A stretch of DNA of 6,538 nt, taken from Bacteroidales bacterium. Lineage in GTDB: Bacteria > Bacteroidota > Bacteroidia > Bacteroidales > F082. The translations under genes and the position numbers were made by a program. Positions within the stretch are counted from its first letter, which is position 1; every line of letters starts with the position of its first letter. This document shows positions 1 to 6,324 of the stretch, in pieces. The stretch lies in assembly GCA_017616675.1 (NCBI GenBank), contig JAFZXR010000005.1, positions 1-6,538 of the forward strand. Direction: 5' to 3'. The notes beneath the pieces are model-generated. The model was not told the origin of the DNA. It worked only from the letters and a program-made list of their open reading frames with translations, and did not search any database.

Positions 1-1170
1 CAGTGCACGGCCGTCGATTTCAGCAACATGAGCAATAACTTCAGTTTTTTATTAACCAAAAAAAGAATCAAAATGATTACTCAAAGCAAAAAAGCCAAGG
101 GCGTGGTAATCAAGGCATTACTTACCCTCCCACTGTTCGCCTTGTTATTGTTCGCGAACTGCAAATCAAACGGTCAGGATAAAACATCTTCCTCGGAGCA
201 GACGGTAAAAACCGAAACCCTGGCGGCAACTGGCAACATAATCACTTTCAAATTGAGTGACGGGACTTATCTCTCAGTTCCTGAACCTTTTGAGATTAAC
301 GTTGACGGGCAACAATACTATCTTGACCTCAACAGCATTAAGAACGACACCACTTTAATGCTTGGAAACCATGAGTTTTACGCTGTTAAGAACCACGACG
401 AACACAATAGTTTGAGCGTTAAAATCGACGGTAAGGACTTCGACATAAATTTTGCCGGTGGCATTATGAAGGACGATTCGAAAATTTATGCTGAAGCTGT
501 TGAGGAAGCACCTGAATTTCCTGGCGGAGTCAACGCTATGATGGATTATTTGAGAGGAAATCTTAAATATCCGGAATCGGCAAAGAAAAACAAACAGGAA
601 GGCAGAGTCTTTATCGGCTTCGTTGTTGAAAAAGACGGTAGTGTTACCAATGTAAATGTCTTGCGTGGCGTATGCGAAGAGCTTGACAATGAGGCAGTTA
701 GAGTTGTCAAAGCGATGCCGAGATGGACACCTGGCATGAATGAAGGAAAGCCTGTCAGGGTGCAGTACACGTTGCCAATTGTTTTCAAACTTAATGGCGA
801 GTCCGCCGTGACTGCCCTTTCGGGAACAAACTGGGAAGGCAGAGGCATAGGTGTCATGGACGGAGTGACATACGACATGTTCATGACAATGAGTTTCTAC
901 CAAGACAACGACGGTTTGTTTGTGATGAAGCTCGTAGCCGAGCAAAATGGCGAAAAGGCTGTTGTCTTCAAAGATGTGGCTCTCGACTTCAAGTACACCT
1001 TCGACGGCAAGTCGACAGGCTCTATCCAGCCGAAGAATCCTGACGGCAGCGACCTCGGAGAGGCCCAGCCACCGTACGGTTTCGTGGTGAAAGAGAAGAG
1101 CATCGTTGTCAATTTCTATGACTTCAAGGACGATTGCGGCATCGAGGAGATTACTTTTGTGAAAAAATAG
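1..1170 (+). CDS. C-terminal part of a BlaR1-like M56 family membrane sensor with a TonB_C domain (5' end outside window)
   Basis: The reading frame is open from base 1 without a stop. Internal ATGs at 28 and 73 exist, but the sequence before and between them (FSFLLTKKRIKMITQSKK, then the hydrophobic helix KALLTLPLFALLLF) is the pattern seen where the M56 peptidase domain of Bacteroidota BlaR1-like proteins runs into its last membrane segment. I therefore read the gene as truncated by the window edge; the zinc motif HEXXH would lie upstream and cannot be seen. Counting codons from base 1, the helix is at about 38-54, a periplasmic linker and beta-rich stretch follow, and a TonB C-terminal domain (EFPGGVNAMMDYL, KYPESAKKNKQEGRVFIGFVV, PRWTPGMNEGKPV) spans about 170-266. 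A further 120 residues starting near LSGTNWEG look like a small beta-rich, lipocalin-like fold; that part is inference. Relatives usually follow a BlaI/MecI repressor gene and sense envelope or antibiotic stress. The alternative is a free lipoprotein starting at 73 (FANC as a poor lipobox). Confidence 0.75.
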   Translation, partial: QCTAVDFSNMSNNFSFLLTKKRIKMITQSKKAKGVVIKALLTLPLFALLLFANCKSNGQDKTSSSEQTVKTETLAATGNIITFKLSDGTYLSVPEPFEINVDGQQYYLDLNSIKNDTTLMLGNHEFYAVKNHDEHNSLSVKIDGKDFDINFAGGIMKDDSKIYAEAVEEAPEFPGGVNAMMDYLRGNLKYPESAKKNKQEGRVFIGFVVEKDGSVTNVNVLRGVCEELDNEAVRVVKAMPRWTPGMNEGKPVRVQYTLPIVFKLNGESAVTALSGTNWEGRGIGVMDGVTYDMFMTMSFYQDNDGLFVMKLVAEQNGEKAVVFKDVALDFKYTFDGKSTGSIQPKNPDGSDLGEAQPPYGFVVKEKSIVVNFYDFKDDCGIEEITFVKK

Positions 1171-1184
1171 TAATTCTATGAAGT

Positions 1185-1258
1185 GCTTTTAATGCCCTTT
1201 TCGAAATGCTCAACAGTACCCTGTGGTAGGTCGCATTTCTGCAAAGGGCACTAAAAGC
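1185..1258. repeat. Imperfect inverted repeat, possible hairpin or terminator
   Basis: The left arm GCTTTTAATGCCCTTT (1185-1200) pairs with AAAGGGCACTAAAAGC (1243-1258) at 15 of 16 positions. Further in, GAAATGC (1203-1209) pairs with GCATTTC (1233-1239). The loop is about 23 bases, with a small unpaired bulge between the two stem parts. It begins 14 bases after the stop of the M56-type gene and ends 29 bases before the LRR lipoprotein gene. There is no T-run after the right arm, so it is not a standard intrinsic terminator. It may be an RNA 3'-end structure, a processing site or a small mobile repeat. No TAnnTTTG promoter is visible in this gap, so the LRR gene may be read from upstream through this structure. 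Confidence 0.6.
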
Positions 1259-1287
1259 CATAAGCGCAGCCGATTGCAAATAAAATC

Positions 1288-2376
1288 ATGAGATTAGCCA
1301 TTAAAATATTAATCCTCTTTCTGACATTGTTGCAGCTCTTTTCTTGTGCATCGCAACGTTCGTCAAGTGCCTCGTTTTCTGCAGAAATTGTAGACGGCAC
1401 ACTGATGATAACCAACAAAAACATCAGGAAAATCGACAAAAAGCTGCTGGCATCCGACAGTCTGCGCACCGTCATCATCGAGCAATGCGGCCTGAGAAGA
1501 ATCAATTTTCCGAAAAACAATAATATCGTTTCGATAAAACTCTTTGACAACGATTTCAAGCGCATTCCGCCAAGCATCCGGCACTGCAAAAACCTCGAAC
1601 ATCTTGACTTGGAGCACAATCAAATAAAGCATATTCCGAGTTTCATCGCCGATCTTGACAGTCTGCGGAGTCTTGATTTGAATCATAACCGATTGAAACT
1701 GTCGAAATCAGATATCAAGCATGCTTCGAAGGTTAAAAAGCTGTCGATTGGAGGTAATAATATCGAGAAATTGCCCGAAAACATTGGCATTTTGCAATGC
1801 ACGAATCTCAATTTGGGTAAAAACAAGTTGCGCTCACTGCCGGCTTCGTTCGCCGATTTGAAGCAGGTGCATCATCTGATTTTTTATGAAAATGAGTTTG
1901 TGACGGTTCCCGAAGAAATTTCAGGTTTTGAAAATCTGCAGCATCTCGACTTTTATAAGAATCACATCAAGGAAATACCTGATTTTATTGGCAATTACGA
2001 TAAGTTAAAATATTTATATTTCTCTTATAATGAAATCGAAACAATTCCCGATACGCTGCGAAATCTGAAGAATCTGACTTATTTTTACATCCATCACAAC
2101 AAAATTCTGACAATTCCGGATTGGATTGTGGAGATGGACTCGCTTGAGCGCCTCGGAGTGGGTTACAACAAGCTGATTTCGATGCCAGACATGTCGGAGA
2201 TGCCGTCGCTGATTGATCTCAACTGCGAAGGAAACCTGCTTGAGGAATTTCCTTGGAAACTCGTTTTCAAGCCGGGAATGCAGATGCTGATTGTGAGGGA
2301 TAATATGTTTGAGTTGAGTGACGAGGAAATTGAATTCCTCAGTCAACCAAGGGAATATCTTTTGATTGTTTTTTAA
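1288..2376 (+). CDS. Leucine-rich-repeat lipoprotein
   Basis: This is a 362-residue protein that begins with a lipoprotein signal peptide (MRLAIKILILFLTLLQLFSC), with the lipidated cysteine at residue 20. The rest is an LRR solenoid. From about residue 57 to 352 there are roughly twelve repeats of 22-23 residues with the pattern LxxLxLxxNxIxxIPxxIxxL; examples are NLEHLDLEHNQIKHIPSFI (102-120) and NLQHLDFYKNHIKEIPDFI (216-234). The last repeats are less regular and the protein ends soon after, with no separate C-terminal domain. LRR lipoproteins of this kind are exported and anchored in the cell envelope, where the concave face usually binds protein or glycan partners; no partner can be named here. 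The ATG at 1288 is the only sensible start for the signal peptide. The leader is A-rich without a Shine-Dalgarno sequence, as is common in Bacteroidota. The stop codon lies inside the repeat element at 2374-2493. Confidence 0.85.
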   Translation: MRLAIKILILFLTLLQLFSCASQRSSSASFSAEIVDGTLMITNKNIRKIDKKLLASDSLRTVIIEQCGLRRINFPKNNNIVSIKLFDNDFKRIPPSIRHCKNLEHLDLEHNQIKHIPSFIADLDSLRSLDLNHNRLKLSKSDIKHASKVKKLSIGGNNIEKLPENIGILQCTNLNLGKNKLRSLPASFADLKQVHHLIFYENEFVTVPEEISGFENLQHLDFYKNHIKEIPDFIGNYDKLKYLYFSYNEIETIPDTLRNLKNLTYFYIHHNKILTIPDWIVEMDSLERLGVGYNKLISMPDMSEMPSLIDLNCEGNLLEEFPWKLVFKPGMQMLIVRDNMFELSDEEIEFLSQPREYLLIVF

Positions 2377-2493
2377 TGTGGTCGCTACGCGACAATGTGT
2401 GCCTGCGGCAAATGTGATGGCCTTCGGCCATGAGGCGAAGCCTCCACATTCTGCGAAGCAGCACATTTCACGAACGAAGTGAGTGACACATTA
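2374..2493. repeat. Nested multi-hairpin element with AATGTG/CACATT boxes
   Basis: Three AATGTG boxes (2375-2380, 2394-2399, 2411-2416) face three CACATT boxes (2445-2450, 2462-2467, 2487-2492) in mirror order, so they can pair as three nested stems. Between consecutive boxes sit small hairpins: GTCGC-TAC-GCGAC (2381-2393), TGCC-TGC-GGCA (2400-2410), ATGGCC-TTC-GGCCAT (2417-2431), AGGC-GAA-GCCT (2433-2443), CTGC-GAA-GCAG (2451-2461) and a looser TCAC-GAACGAA-GTGA (2468-2482). The whole could fold as a symmetrical tree in DNA or RNA of either strand. The outermost pair extends to TAATGTG/CACATTA, and these supply the TAA stop codons of both convergent genes. It lies where a bidirectional terminator would be expected. 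No coding potential is seen. The family name and mechanism are unknown to me; the pairing is read directly from the sequence. Confidence 0.85.
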
Positions 2494-3171
2494 CGACTGA
2501 AAGGCGTCCCAGGGCATTCCTTTGGGCATCGGAGCCGTCACTGTCATCTGAGTTTTTAAAGTGGGGTGCTCAAAAGTGATTTTGTAGGAATGCAAGCAGA
2601 TTGACGCATCAGGGTTGGAGCGCGGGTAGCCGTATTTCAAGTCACCTTTGATGGGGCAGCCGATGTGAGCCAGCTGGCATCGAATCTGATGATGGCGACC
2701 AGTAAGTAATTCTATTTCAAGGAGATAGTAATTGTCAGATTTTCCAACCACACGATATCTTAAGGTTGCCAACTTTGCTCCGCTTGTTCCCTCTTTCACT
2801 ATGTACGACTTGTTCTGAGCCTCGTTTTTCACCATGTAATCGTTGAGTTCGTCGGCATCTTTAGGCGGACGGTTTTTCACGATGGCGAGATACGTCTTGT
2901 GGAAATTGCGGTCTTTCACCATCGTCGTCATTCGGCTGAGCGCCTTGCTGGTGCGGGTGAAGATGACAGCACCGCTGACAGGACGGTCGAGACGGTGCAC
3001 CAAGCCTGCGAACACCTCGCCCGGCTTGTTTTTTGTCTCCTTGATGTAAGCCTTCACGTCGTCGAGGAGGCAAACGTCACCGGTTTTGTCACCCTGGACG
3101 ATCTCGCTCGGGAGCTTATTCACTATTATTAAGTGATTGTCTTCAAAAAGAATGCGATCGTTAATTCTCAT
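2491..3171 (-). CDS. RluA-family RNA pseudouridine synthase
   Basis: This 226-residue enzyme of the RluA/RsuA superfamily would convert specific uridines in rRNA or tRNA to pseudouridine in the cytoplasm; the exact target cannot be told from sequence. The hallmark catalytic motif HRLDRPVSG lies at residues 59-67, with D62 as the expected nucleophile, and the second conserved block GRHHQIRCQL is at 158-167. The protein starts directly in the catalytic domain (RILFEDNHLIIVNKLP) and has no N-terminal S4 domain, which is usual for the short RluA-type members. I chose the ATG at 3171. The frame stays open to 3234, but those extra 21 codons mostly come from a dispersed intergenic repeat and do not resemble the family. 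It lies downstream of panB in the same direction, 165 bases away, and its stop codon falls inside the hairpin element shared with the LRR gene. Confidence 0.9.
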   Translation of the reverse strand: MRINDRILFEDNHLIIVNKLPSEIVQGDKTGDVCLLDDVKAYIKETKNKPGEVFAGLVHRLDRPVSGAVIFTRTSKALSRMTTMVKDRNFHKTYLAIVKNRPPKDADELNDYMVKNEAQNKSYIVKEGTSGAKLATLRYRVVGKSDNYYLLEIELLTGRHHQIRCQLAHIGCPIKGDLKYGYPRSNPDASICLHSYKITFEHPTLKTQMTVTAPMPKGMPWDAFQS

Positions 3172-3192
3172 AGTTAGAAGTTCCGTTGGATT

Positions 3193-3330
3193 CGTCATTT
3201 CGAGCGAAGTCGAGACCTGAGCTCGCGAAAGCATTCGCCAGAGGCGAATAAATCCTTTTTAGAATAAGCTTTCGTTGTTGGAGGATTTCTCCATTCCGTT
3301 TCATTTCATTTCACTCCAGTCGAAATGACG
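3193..3330. repeat. Head-to-head pair of Bacteroidota dispersed intergenic repeats
   Basis: The ends are an exact 11-base inverted repeat, CGTCATTTCGA (3193-3203) and TCGAAATGACG (3320-3330). Inside them AAATCC (3250-3255) faces GGATTT (3283-3288). Read inward from either end the order is CGTCATTTCGA, then a variable GC-rich piece, then AAATCC. This matches the very common Bacteroidota repeat with the form CGTCATTTCGA...GAGAAATC, recognised from general knowledge and not from a search. The left copy also carries a perfect mini-hairpin ATTCGCC-AGA-GGCGAAT (3233-3249). The right copy has a TTTCA/TTTCA run (3299-3313). The pair fills nearly all of the gap between panB and the pseudouridine synthase gene. 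Confidence 0.75.
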
Positions 3331-3336
3331 GGGAAA

Positions 3337-4152
3337 TTAGTATTGTTCCGCGTCATTCGGGAACGTCACTTCCTTCACGTCGTTGATGTAGGCGTGGACG
3401 CTGTCTTTGATGCTGGTGTAGAGGTTGTTGTAGCGGCGCAGGAATCGTGGCGAGAAGTCGTTGCTCAGTCCGAGCATATCCTGCAGCACAAGCACCTGTC
3501 CGTCGCAGCCATGACCGGCGCCAATGCCGATGGTTGGGATGTGCAGTGACTTCGACACCTCTGTCGCCAGCGCGGCCGGAATCTTCTCGAGAACGATGCT
3601 GAAAACGCCTTTTTCCTGCAGCAGGAGAGCATCCTCACGCAGTTTGTTGGCCTCATACTCGTCTTTGGCGCGTACCACATACGTTCCGAACTTGTTGATG
3701 CTCTGAGGCGTGAGTCCGAGATGGCCCATCACCGGGATGCCGGCGCAGAGGATTCTCTCCACCGACTCAAGAATCTCCTTGCCGCCTTCCATCTTCACGG
3801 CATTGGCGCCGGTCTCCTTCATGATGCGGATAGCCGACTCCAGAGCTTTCTTCGAGTTGCCCTGATAGGTACCGAACGGCATGTCGACGACCACCATAGC
3901 ATGCGACACGGCACGGACCACCGAGGCACCGTAGATAATCATCTCGTCGAGGGTGATTGGCAGCGTGGTAGGATGGCCTTCCATGACGTTGGAAGCGCTG
4001 TCGCCGACAAGGATCACGTCGATATTAGCTTGGTCGAGAATCTTCGCCATTGTGTAGTCATACGCGGTGAGCATCGCTATTTTCTCACCTTTGTTCTTCA
4101 TCTCCTGAAGCACGTGCGTGGTGACCAAAGATGCATTATGAGACAAATACAT
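3337..4152 (-). CDS. panB: 3-methyl-2-oxobutanoate hydroxymethyltransferase (ketopantoate hydroxymethyltransferase)
   Basis: PanB (EC 2.1.2.11) transfers a hydroxymethyl group from 5,10-methylenetetrahydrofolate to 2-oxoisovalerate, giving ketopantoate, the first committed step toward pantothenate and coenzyme A. It is a cytoplasmic TIM-barrel enzyme that needs Mg2+. The 271 residues are full length and carry all expected blocks: [12 protein letters not shown] (29-40), [13 protein letters not shown] with metal ligand D51, [11 protein letters not shown] with D90, AVKMEGG with E122, GHLGLTPQS (143-151), the catalytic glutamate E189 in VLEKIP, and IGIGAG (208-213). Residue roles are assigned by correspondence with the E. 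coli enzyme. The C-terminal FSPRFLRRY and PNDAEQY ending are typical of Bacteroidales PanB. The gene stands alone, without panC or panD in view, and shares a compact divergent promoter region with the lipoprotein gene at 4216. Confidence 0.97.
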   Translation of the reverse strand: MYLSHNASLVTTHVLQEMKNKGEKIAMLTAYDYTMAKILDQANIDVILVGDSASNVMEGHPTTLPITLDEMIIYGASVVRAVSHAMVVVDMPFGTYQGNSKKALESAIRIMKETGANAVKMEGGKEILESVERILCAGIPVMGHLGLTPQSINKFGTYVVRAKDEYEANKLREDALLLQEKGVFSIVLEKIPAALATEVSKSLHIPTIGIGAGHGCDGQVLVLQDMLGLSNDFSPRFLRRYNNLYTSIKDSVHAYINDVKEVTFPNDAEQY

Positions 4153-4164
4153 TTCTTTAAATTT

Positions 4165-4197
4165 TTTGCAAAAATAGATATTTTTTTTGTACTTTTG
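4165..4197 (+). promoter_or_regulatory. Predicted promoter for the lipoprotein gene at 4216
   Basis: A -33 box TTTG (4165-4168) and a -7 box TACTTTTG (4190-4197, TAnnTTTG) are separated by 21 bases, which fits the Bacteroidota primary-sigma pattern. Transcription would start near 4204, about 12 bases before the ATG. The spacer contains a run of eight T (4181-4188). The -33 box touches the -7 box of the opposing panB promoter, and the 12-base perfect palindrome TTTTTGCAAAAA (4163-4174) is shared by both. Confidence 0.6.
4169..4176 (-). promoter_or_regulatory. Predicted -7 promoter element for panB
   Basis: On the minus strand this reads TATTTTTG, matching the Bacteroidota primary-sigma -7 consensus TAnnTTTG. 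It ends 16 bases before the panB ATG, giving a leader of about 10 bases. No good TTTG -33 element is found at the usual distance, so the match rests on the -7 box alone. Confidence 0.5.
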
Positions 4198-4215
4198 TCG
4201 GGTTAATCATTTAAA

Positions 4216-5184
4216 ATGAAAAAATTCTATCCAATAACGCTATTGGTATTGCTTTTATGCTCGTGCACCACAAAGTTCGACCTTTATTGTTATGATGGCG
4301 ACACAACCATTGTGTATTCGGTGCTTGAGGTGAATGCCGACACCAATTATTTCCGCATCAGCAAGTCGTCGTTGGAACATGAATATGACTATAATTATGA
4401 TGACATAGATGTCAGATTTGCCGGTCTTTTCAGAGACGAGCCCCAGCCCGACACCATTATGCTTGACACCATCACGCTGATGACCGACGGATTCCCTAAG
4501 ACTTATTATTACACCACCAAGAAACTTATTGAAAATCAAGAATATAGCATTATCATTCACAGAAAAGCCGACGATGTCACCATCAGTTCCAAGGCCAGGA
4601 CGATATGCGAAATCAGCATCATCAGGCCATTGGGGAAATACATCAACTTACAGTCGGACCTTGTCAATCAGGTTCAGTGGATTGGCCGGCATCATGACAA
4701 TGCCCCTAACATCAACGCGGGGTTTTTCGACATGAACGCCTATTTCCACTACAAAGAGCTGATGCCGGGCGCCACCGACACGGTAGACCGTTACATGCTT
4801 TGGTCTATTGCCTCTGGGCAGGCCGAGGAATGGCAAAACACGACATATAATTTTTATGCGATGCATTACACCCCGTCGATGTTTTTCACTCAATTGGGAA
4901 ATGATGAATATCTGAATAACAACACTCCAATTGGCGTACAGCGTTGGCTTGAGCCGTTTGAATTTCGACTGTCGGTATATGGCGATGAGCTGTACGAATA
5001 CTATGTGGCCAACAACTCGACGAGCATCATTCCCGAAGTGCCAAACTATTCGAACATAGACAACGGCATAGGACTTTTGTCGTCGCGCGCCACCATCAAA
5101 GCCTTTTTTGTGATAGATCAGCTTAGCAGGAAAAAGATTTCCAACGATTATCCTTTCGGATTTGTCTACGACCCTAACCTTTAA
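4216..5184 (+). CDS. DUF4249-like lipoprotein, first of a tandem pair
   Basis: This is a 322-residue exported lipoprotein. The signal peptide MKKFYPITLLVLLLCSC places the lipidated cysteine at residue 17. The mature part opens with KFDLYCYDGDTTIVYSVLEVNADTNYFRISKS, a beta-strand pattern typical of the N-terminal half of Bacteroidota DUF4249-type lipoproteins, and ends with NYSNIDNGIGLLSSR (277-291), which resembles the glycine-rich strand near the end of that family. This family link is my reading of the pattern and is not certain; the biochemical function is unknown. It shares long blocks with the next gene: TYYYTTKKL (96-104), YFHYKELMPG (176-185), TPIGV (237-241), ELY.YY (258-263) and the NYSNIDNGIG block. 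Such proteins usually sit on the outer membrane. No TonB-dependent receptor gene is present in the window. Translation begins at the ATG next to a matching promoter. Confidence 0.7.
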   Translation: MKKFYPITLLVLLLCSCTTKFDLYCYDGDTTIVYSVLEVNADTNYFRISKSSLEHEYDYNYDDIDVRFAGLFRDEPQPDTIMLDTITLMTDGFPKTYYYTTKKLIENQEYSIIIHRKADDVTISSKARTICEISIIRPLGKYINLQSDLVNQVQWIGRHHDNAPNINAGFFDMNAYFHYKELMPGATDTVDRYMLWSIASGQAEEWQNTTYNFYAMHYTPSMFFTQLGNDEYLNNNTPIGVQRWLEPFEFRLSVYGDELYEYYVANNSTSIIPEVPNYSNIDNGIGLLSSRATIKAFFVIDQLSRKKISNDYPFGFVYDPNL

Positions 5185-5213
5185 AATTATTTCTTCATTA
5201 ATTAAAAATTTTG

Positions 5214-5221
5214 TATTTTTG
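5214..5221 (+). promoter_or_regulatory. Predicted -7 promoter element for the second lipoprotein gene
   Basis: TATTTTTG matches TAnnTTTG. Twenty bases upstream is TTTC (5190-5193), a weak -33 match. Transcription would start near 5228, leaving a leader of about 55 bases that contains the dispersed repeat at 5233-5260. The second gene may thus be expressed separately from the first, or both from the upstream promoter as well. Confidence 0.5.
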
Positions 5222-5232
5222 CAGTTTTGAAT

Positions 5233-5260
5233 GAGATTTCTCCGCTCGGTCGAGATGACG
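5233..5260 (-). repeat. Single copy of the Bacteroidota dispersed repeat
   Basis: On the minus strand the segment begins CGTCATCTCGACC and ends GGAGAAATCTC, the same form as the two copies at 3193-3330. It lies between the predicted promoter and the start codon of the second lipoprotein gene, so its complement would be part of the mRNA leader. Confidence 0.7.
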
Positions 5261-5282
5261 GTGGAGAGTTAAATTTTTGACA

Positions 5283-6320
5283 ATGAAAAGGTTGTTTTTG
5301 ACATTAATCGCTATAGCCGCATTGATTTTCAATTCGTGCAGCAACAAGGTCGACCTCTACAGCTACGACGGCGACAAAACCATAGTTTACGCCATGCTTG
5401 ATGCGGGTGTCGACACCAATTTCTTTAAGATTACGCACAGCTTCATAGGCGATGTCAGCCAATTGGCCCACAATTATGACGCCAACAACTACAATTATGA
5501 TGATCTTGAAGTGACTTTCTCGGGCATTTTTGATGGCAGCACTCAGACGCAGACTGTCACGCTCGACACCATCTCGAAATGGATTCCATACGATGAAAAC
5601 GCCCAGTTTTACAGCGGTTGCCGTCAGACGTATTACTATACCACTAAGAAACTTTTGGAAGGCAAGGAATACACTCTTAATATTTTAAGGAAGGAAGATA
5701 ATGTCAATATTAGCGCTAAAACCAAGACTATCAACTCTTTCCGCTATAGAAAGCCTATACCGAACGCCATTCTTAATTTTAATATCAAGAAATTTACCCT
5801 GGAATGGTTTGTCGAAGACCCAAGCACAATGTACAAGTCGACGGCCGCATATTTTGAGATTGTCGGTTATTTTCATTACAAAGAGCTGATGCCGGGGTCG
5901 ACCGACACCGTCAGTCAAACGATAAGATGGCCTCTGGGTTCCGACAAGGCTGACAACCTCTTCTCATCGAACAGTACACCTCCTTATTATACAATAACTT
6001 ACACTCCGGACGCCTTGTATGACATCTTGGCGATAAACCAACACCTGAGGGAATGCAGTCCTATCGGAGTGAAGCGATTCTATGAGGATTTTGAGCTCGA
6101 GATTTCAGGAATGGGCGAAGAGCTTTACGATTATTATATCATCACCAACTCGACAAGCGCCATCCAGGATGTGCCGAACTATTCCAACATTGATAACGGC
6201 ATCGGCATAATGTCGTCGAGGATATCGAAGAGCTCGTTCCATCGCATCAACCAACTGTCGAGAAACAGAATCGAAGACGACTTCCCGCAATACGGCTTTG
6301 TGCACGATCCGAATCCGTAA
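5283..6320 (+). CDS. DUF4249-like lipoprotein, second of a tandem pair
   Basis: This 345-residue lipoprotein is a paralogue of the preceding gene. The start is the ATG at 5283; a TTG at 5277 would only add two residues. The signal peptide MKRLFLTLIAIAALIFNSC puts the lipidated cysteine at residue 19. Shared with the neighbour are VDLYSYDGDKTIVYAMLDAG (23-42, aligning with the neighbour's KFDLYCYDGDTTIVYSVLEV), NYNYDDLEV, YYYTTKKLLEGKEYTL (117-132), YFHYKELMPGSTDTV (196-210), IGVKRF (261-266), ELYDYY (280-285) and NYSNIDNGIGIMSSR (299-313). Compared with the first copy it has an insertion near residues 55-68 (IGDVSQLAHNYDAN) and a longer loop near 100-115, while the middle (150-190) is strongly diverged. 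Duplication followed by divergence is the simplest reading. The function is unknown; an outer-membrane location is likely. The protein ends HDPNP, like the neighbour's YDPNL, so both are complete. Confidence 0.7.
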   Translation: MKRLFLTLIAIAALIFNSCSNKVDLYSYDGDKTIVYAMLDAGVDTNFFKITHSFIGDVSQLAHNYDANNYNYDDLEVTFSGIFDGSTQTQTVTLDTISKWIPYDENAQFYSGCRQTYYYTTKKLLEGKEYTLNILRKEDNVNISAKTKTINSFRYRKPIPNAILNFNIKKFTLEWFVEDPSTMYKSTAAYFEIVGYFHYKELMPGSTDTVSQTIRWPLGSDKADNLFSSNSTPPYYTITYTPDALYDILAINQHLRECSPIGVKRFYEDFELEISGMGEELYDYYIITNSTSAIQDVPNYSNIDNGIGIMSSRISKSSFHRINQLSRNRIEDDFPQYGFVHDPNP

Positions 6321-6324
6321 AAAA

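Noticed and set aside
28..72. ATG at 28 or 73 as a true start of a free-standing lipoprotein
   Set aside because: The residues before and after these ATGs fit the end of an M56 domain and its last membrane helix, the frame is open to the window edge, and FANC is a poor lipobox; kept only as an alternative.
355..945. Long minus-strand open frame opposite the M56-type gene
   Set aside because: It is the reverse-strand shadow of a gene with recognisable TonB_C sequence and shows no family features of its own.
2014..2466. Minus-strand open frame running through the hairpin element into the LRR gene
   Set aside because: It overlaps a strongly supported LRR gene, has no recognisable domain, and starts inside the palindromic element.
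2374..2493. CRISPR array
   Set aside because: The AATGTG boxes are only six bases, change orientation midway, and the pieces between them are self-complementary hairpins rather than unique spacers.
3721..4206. Plus-strand open frame of 161 codons opposite panB
   Set aside because: panB is unmistakable on the other strand; the histidine-rich translation here is the usual shadow of such a gene.
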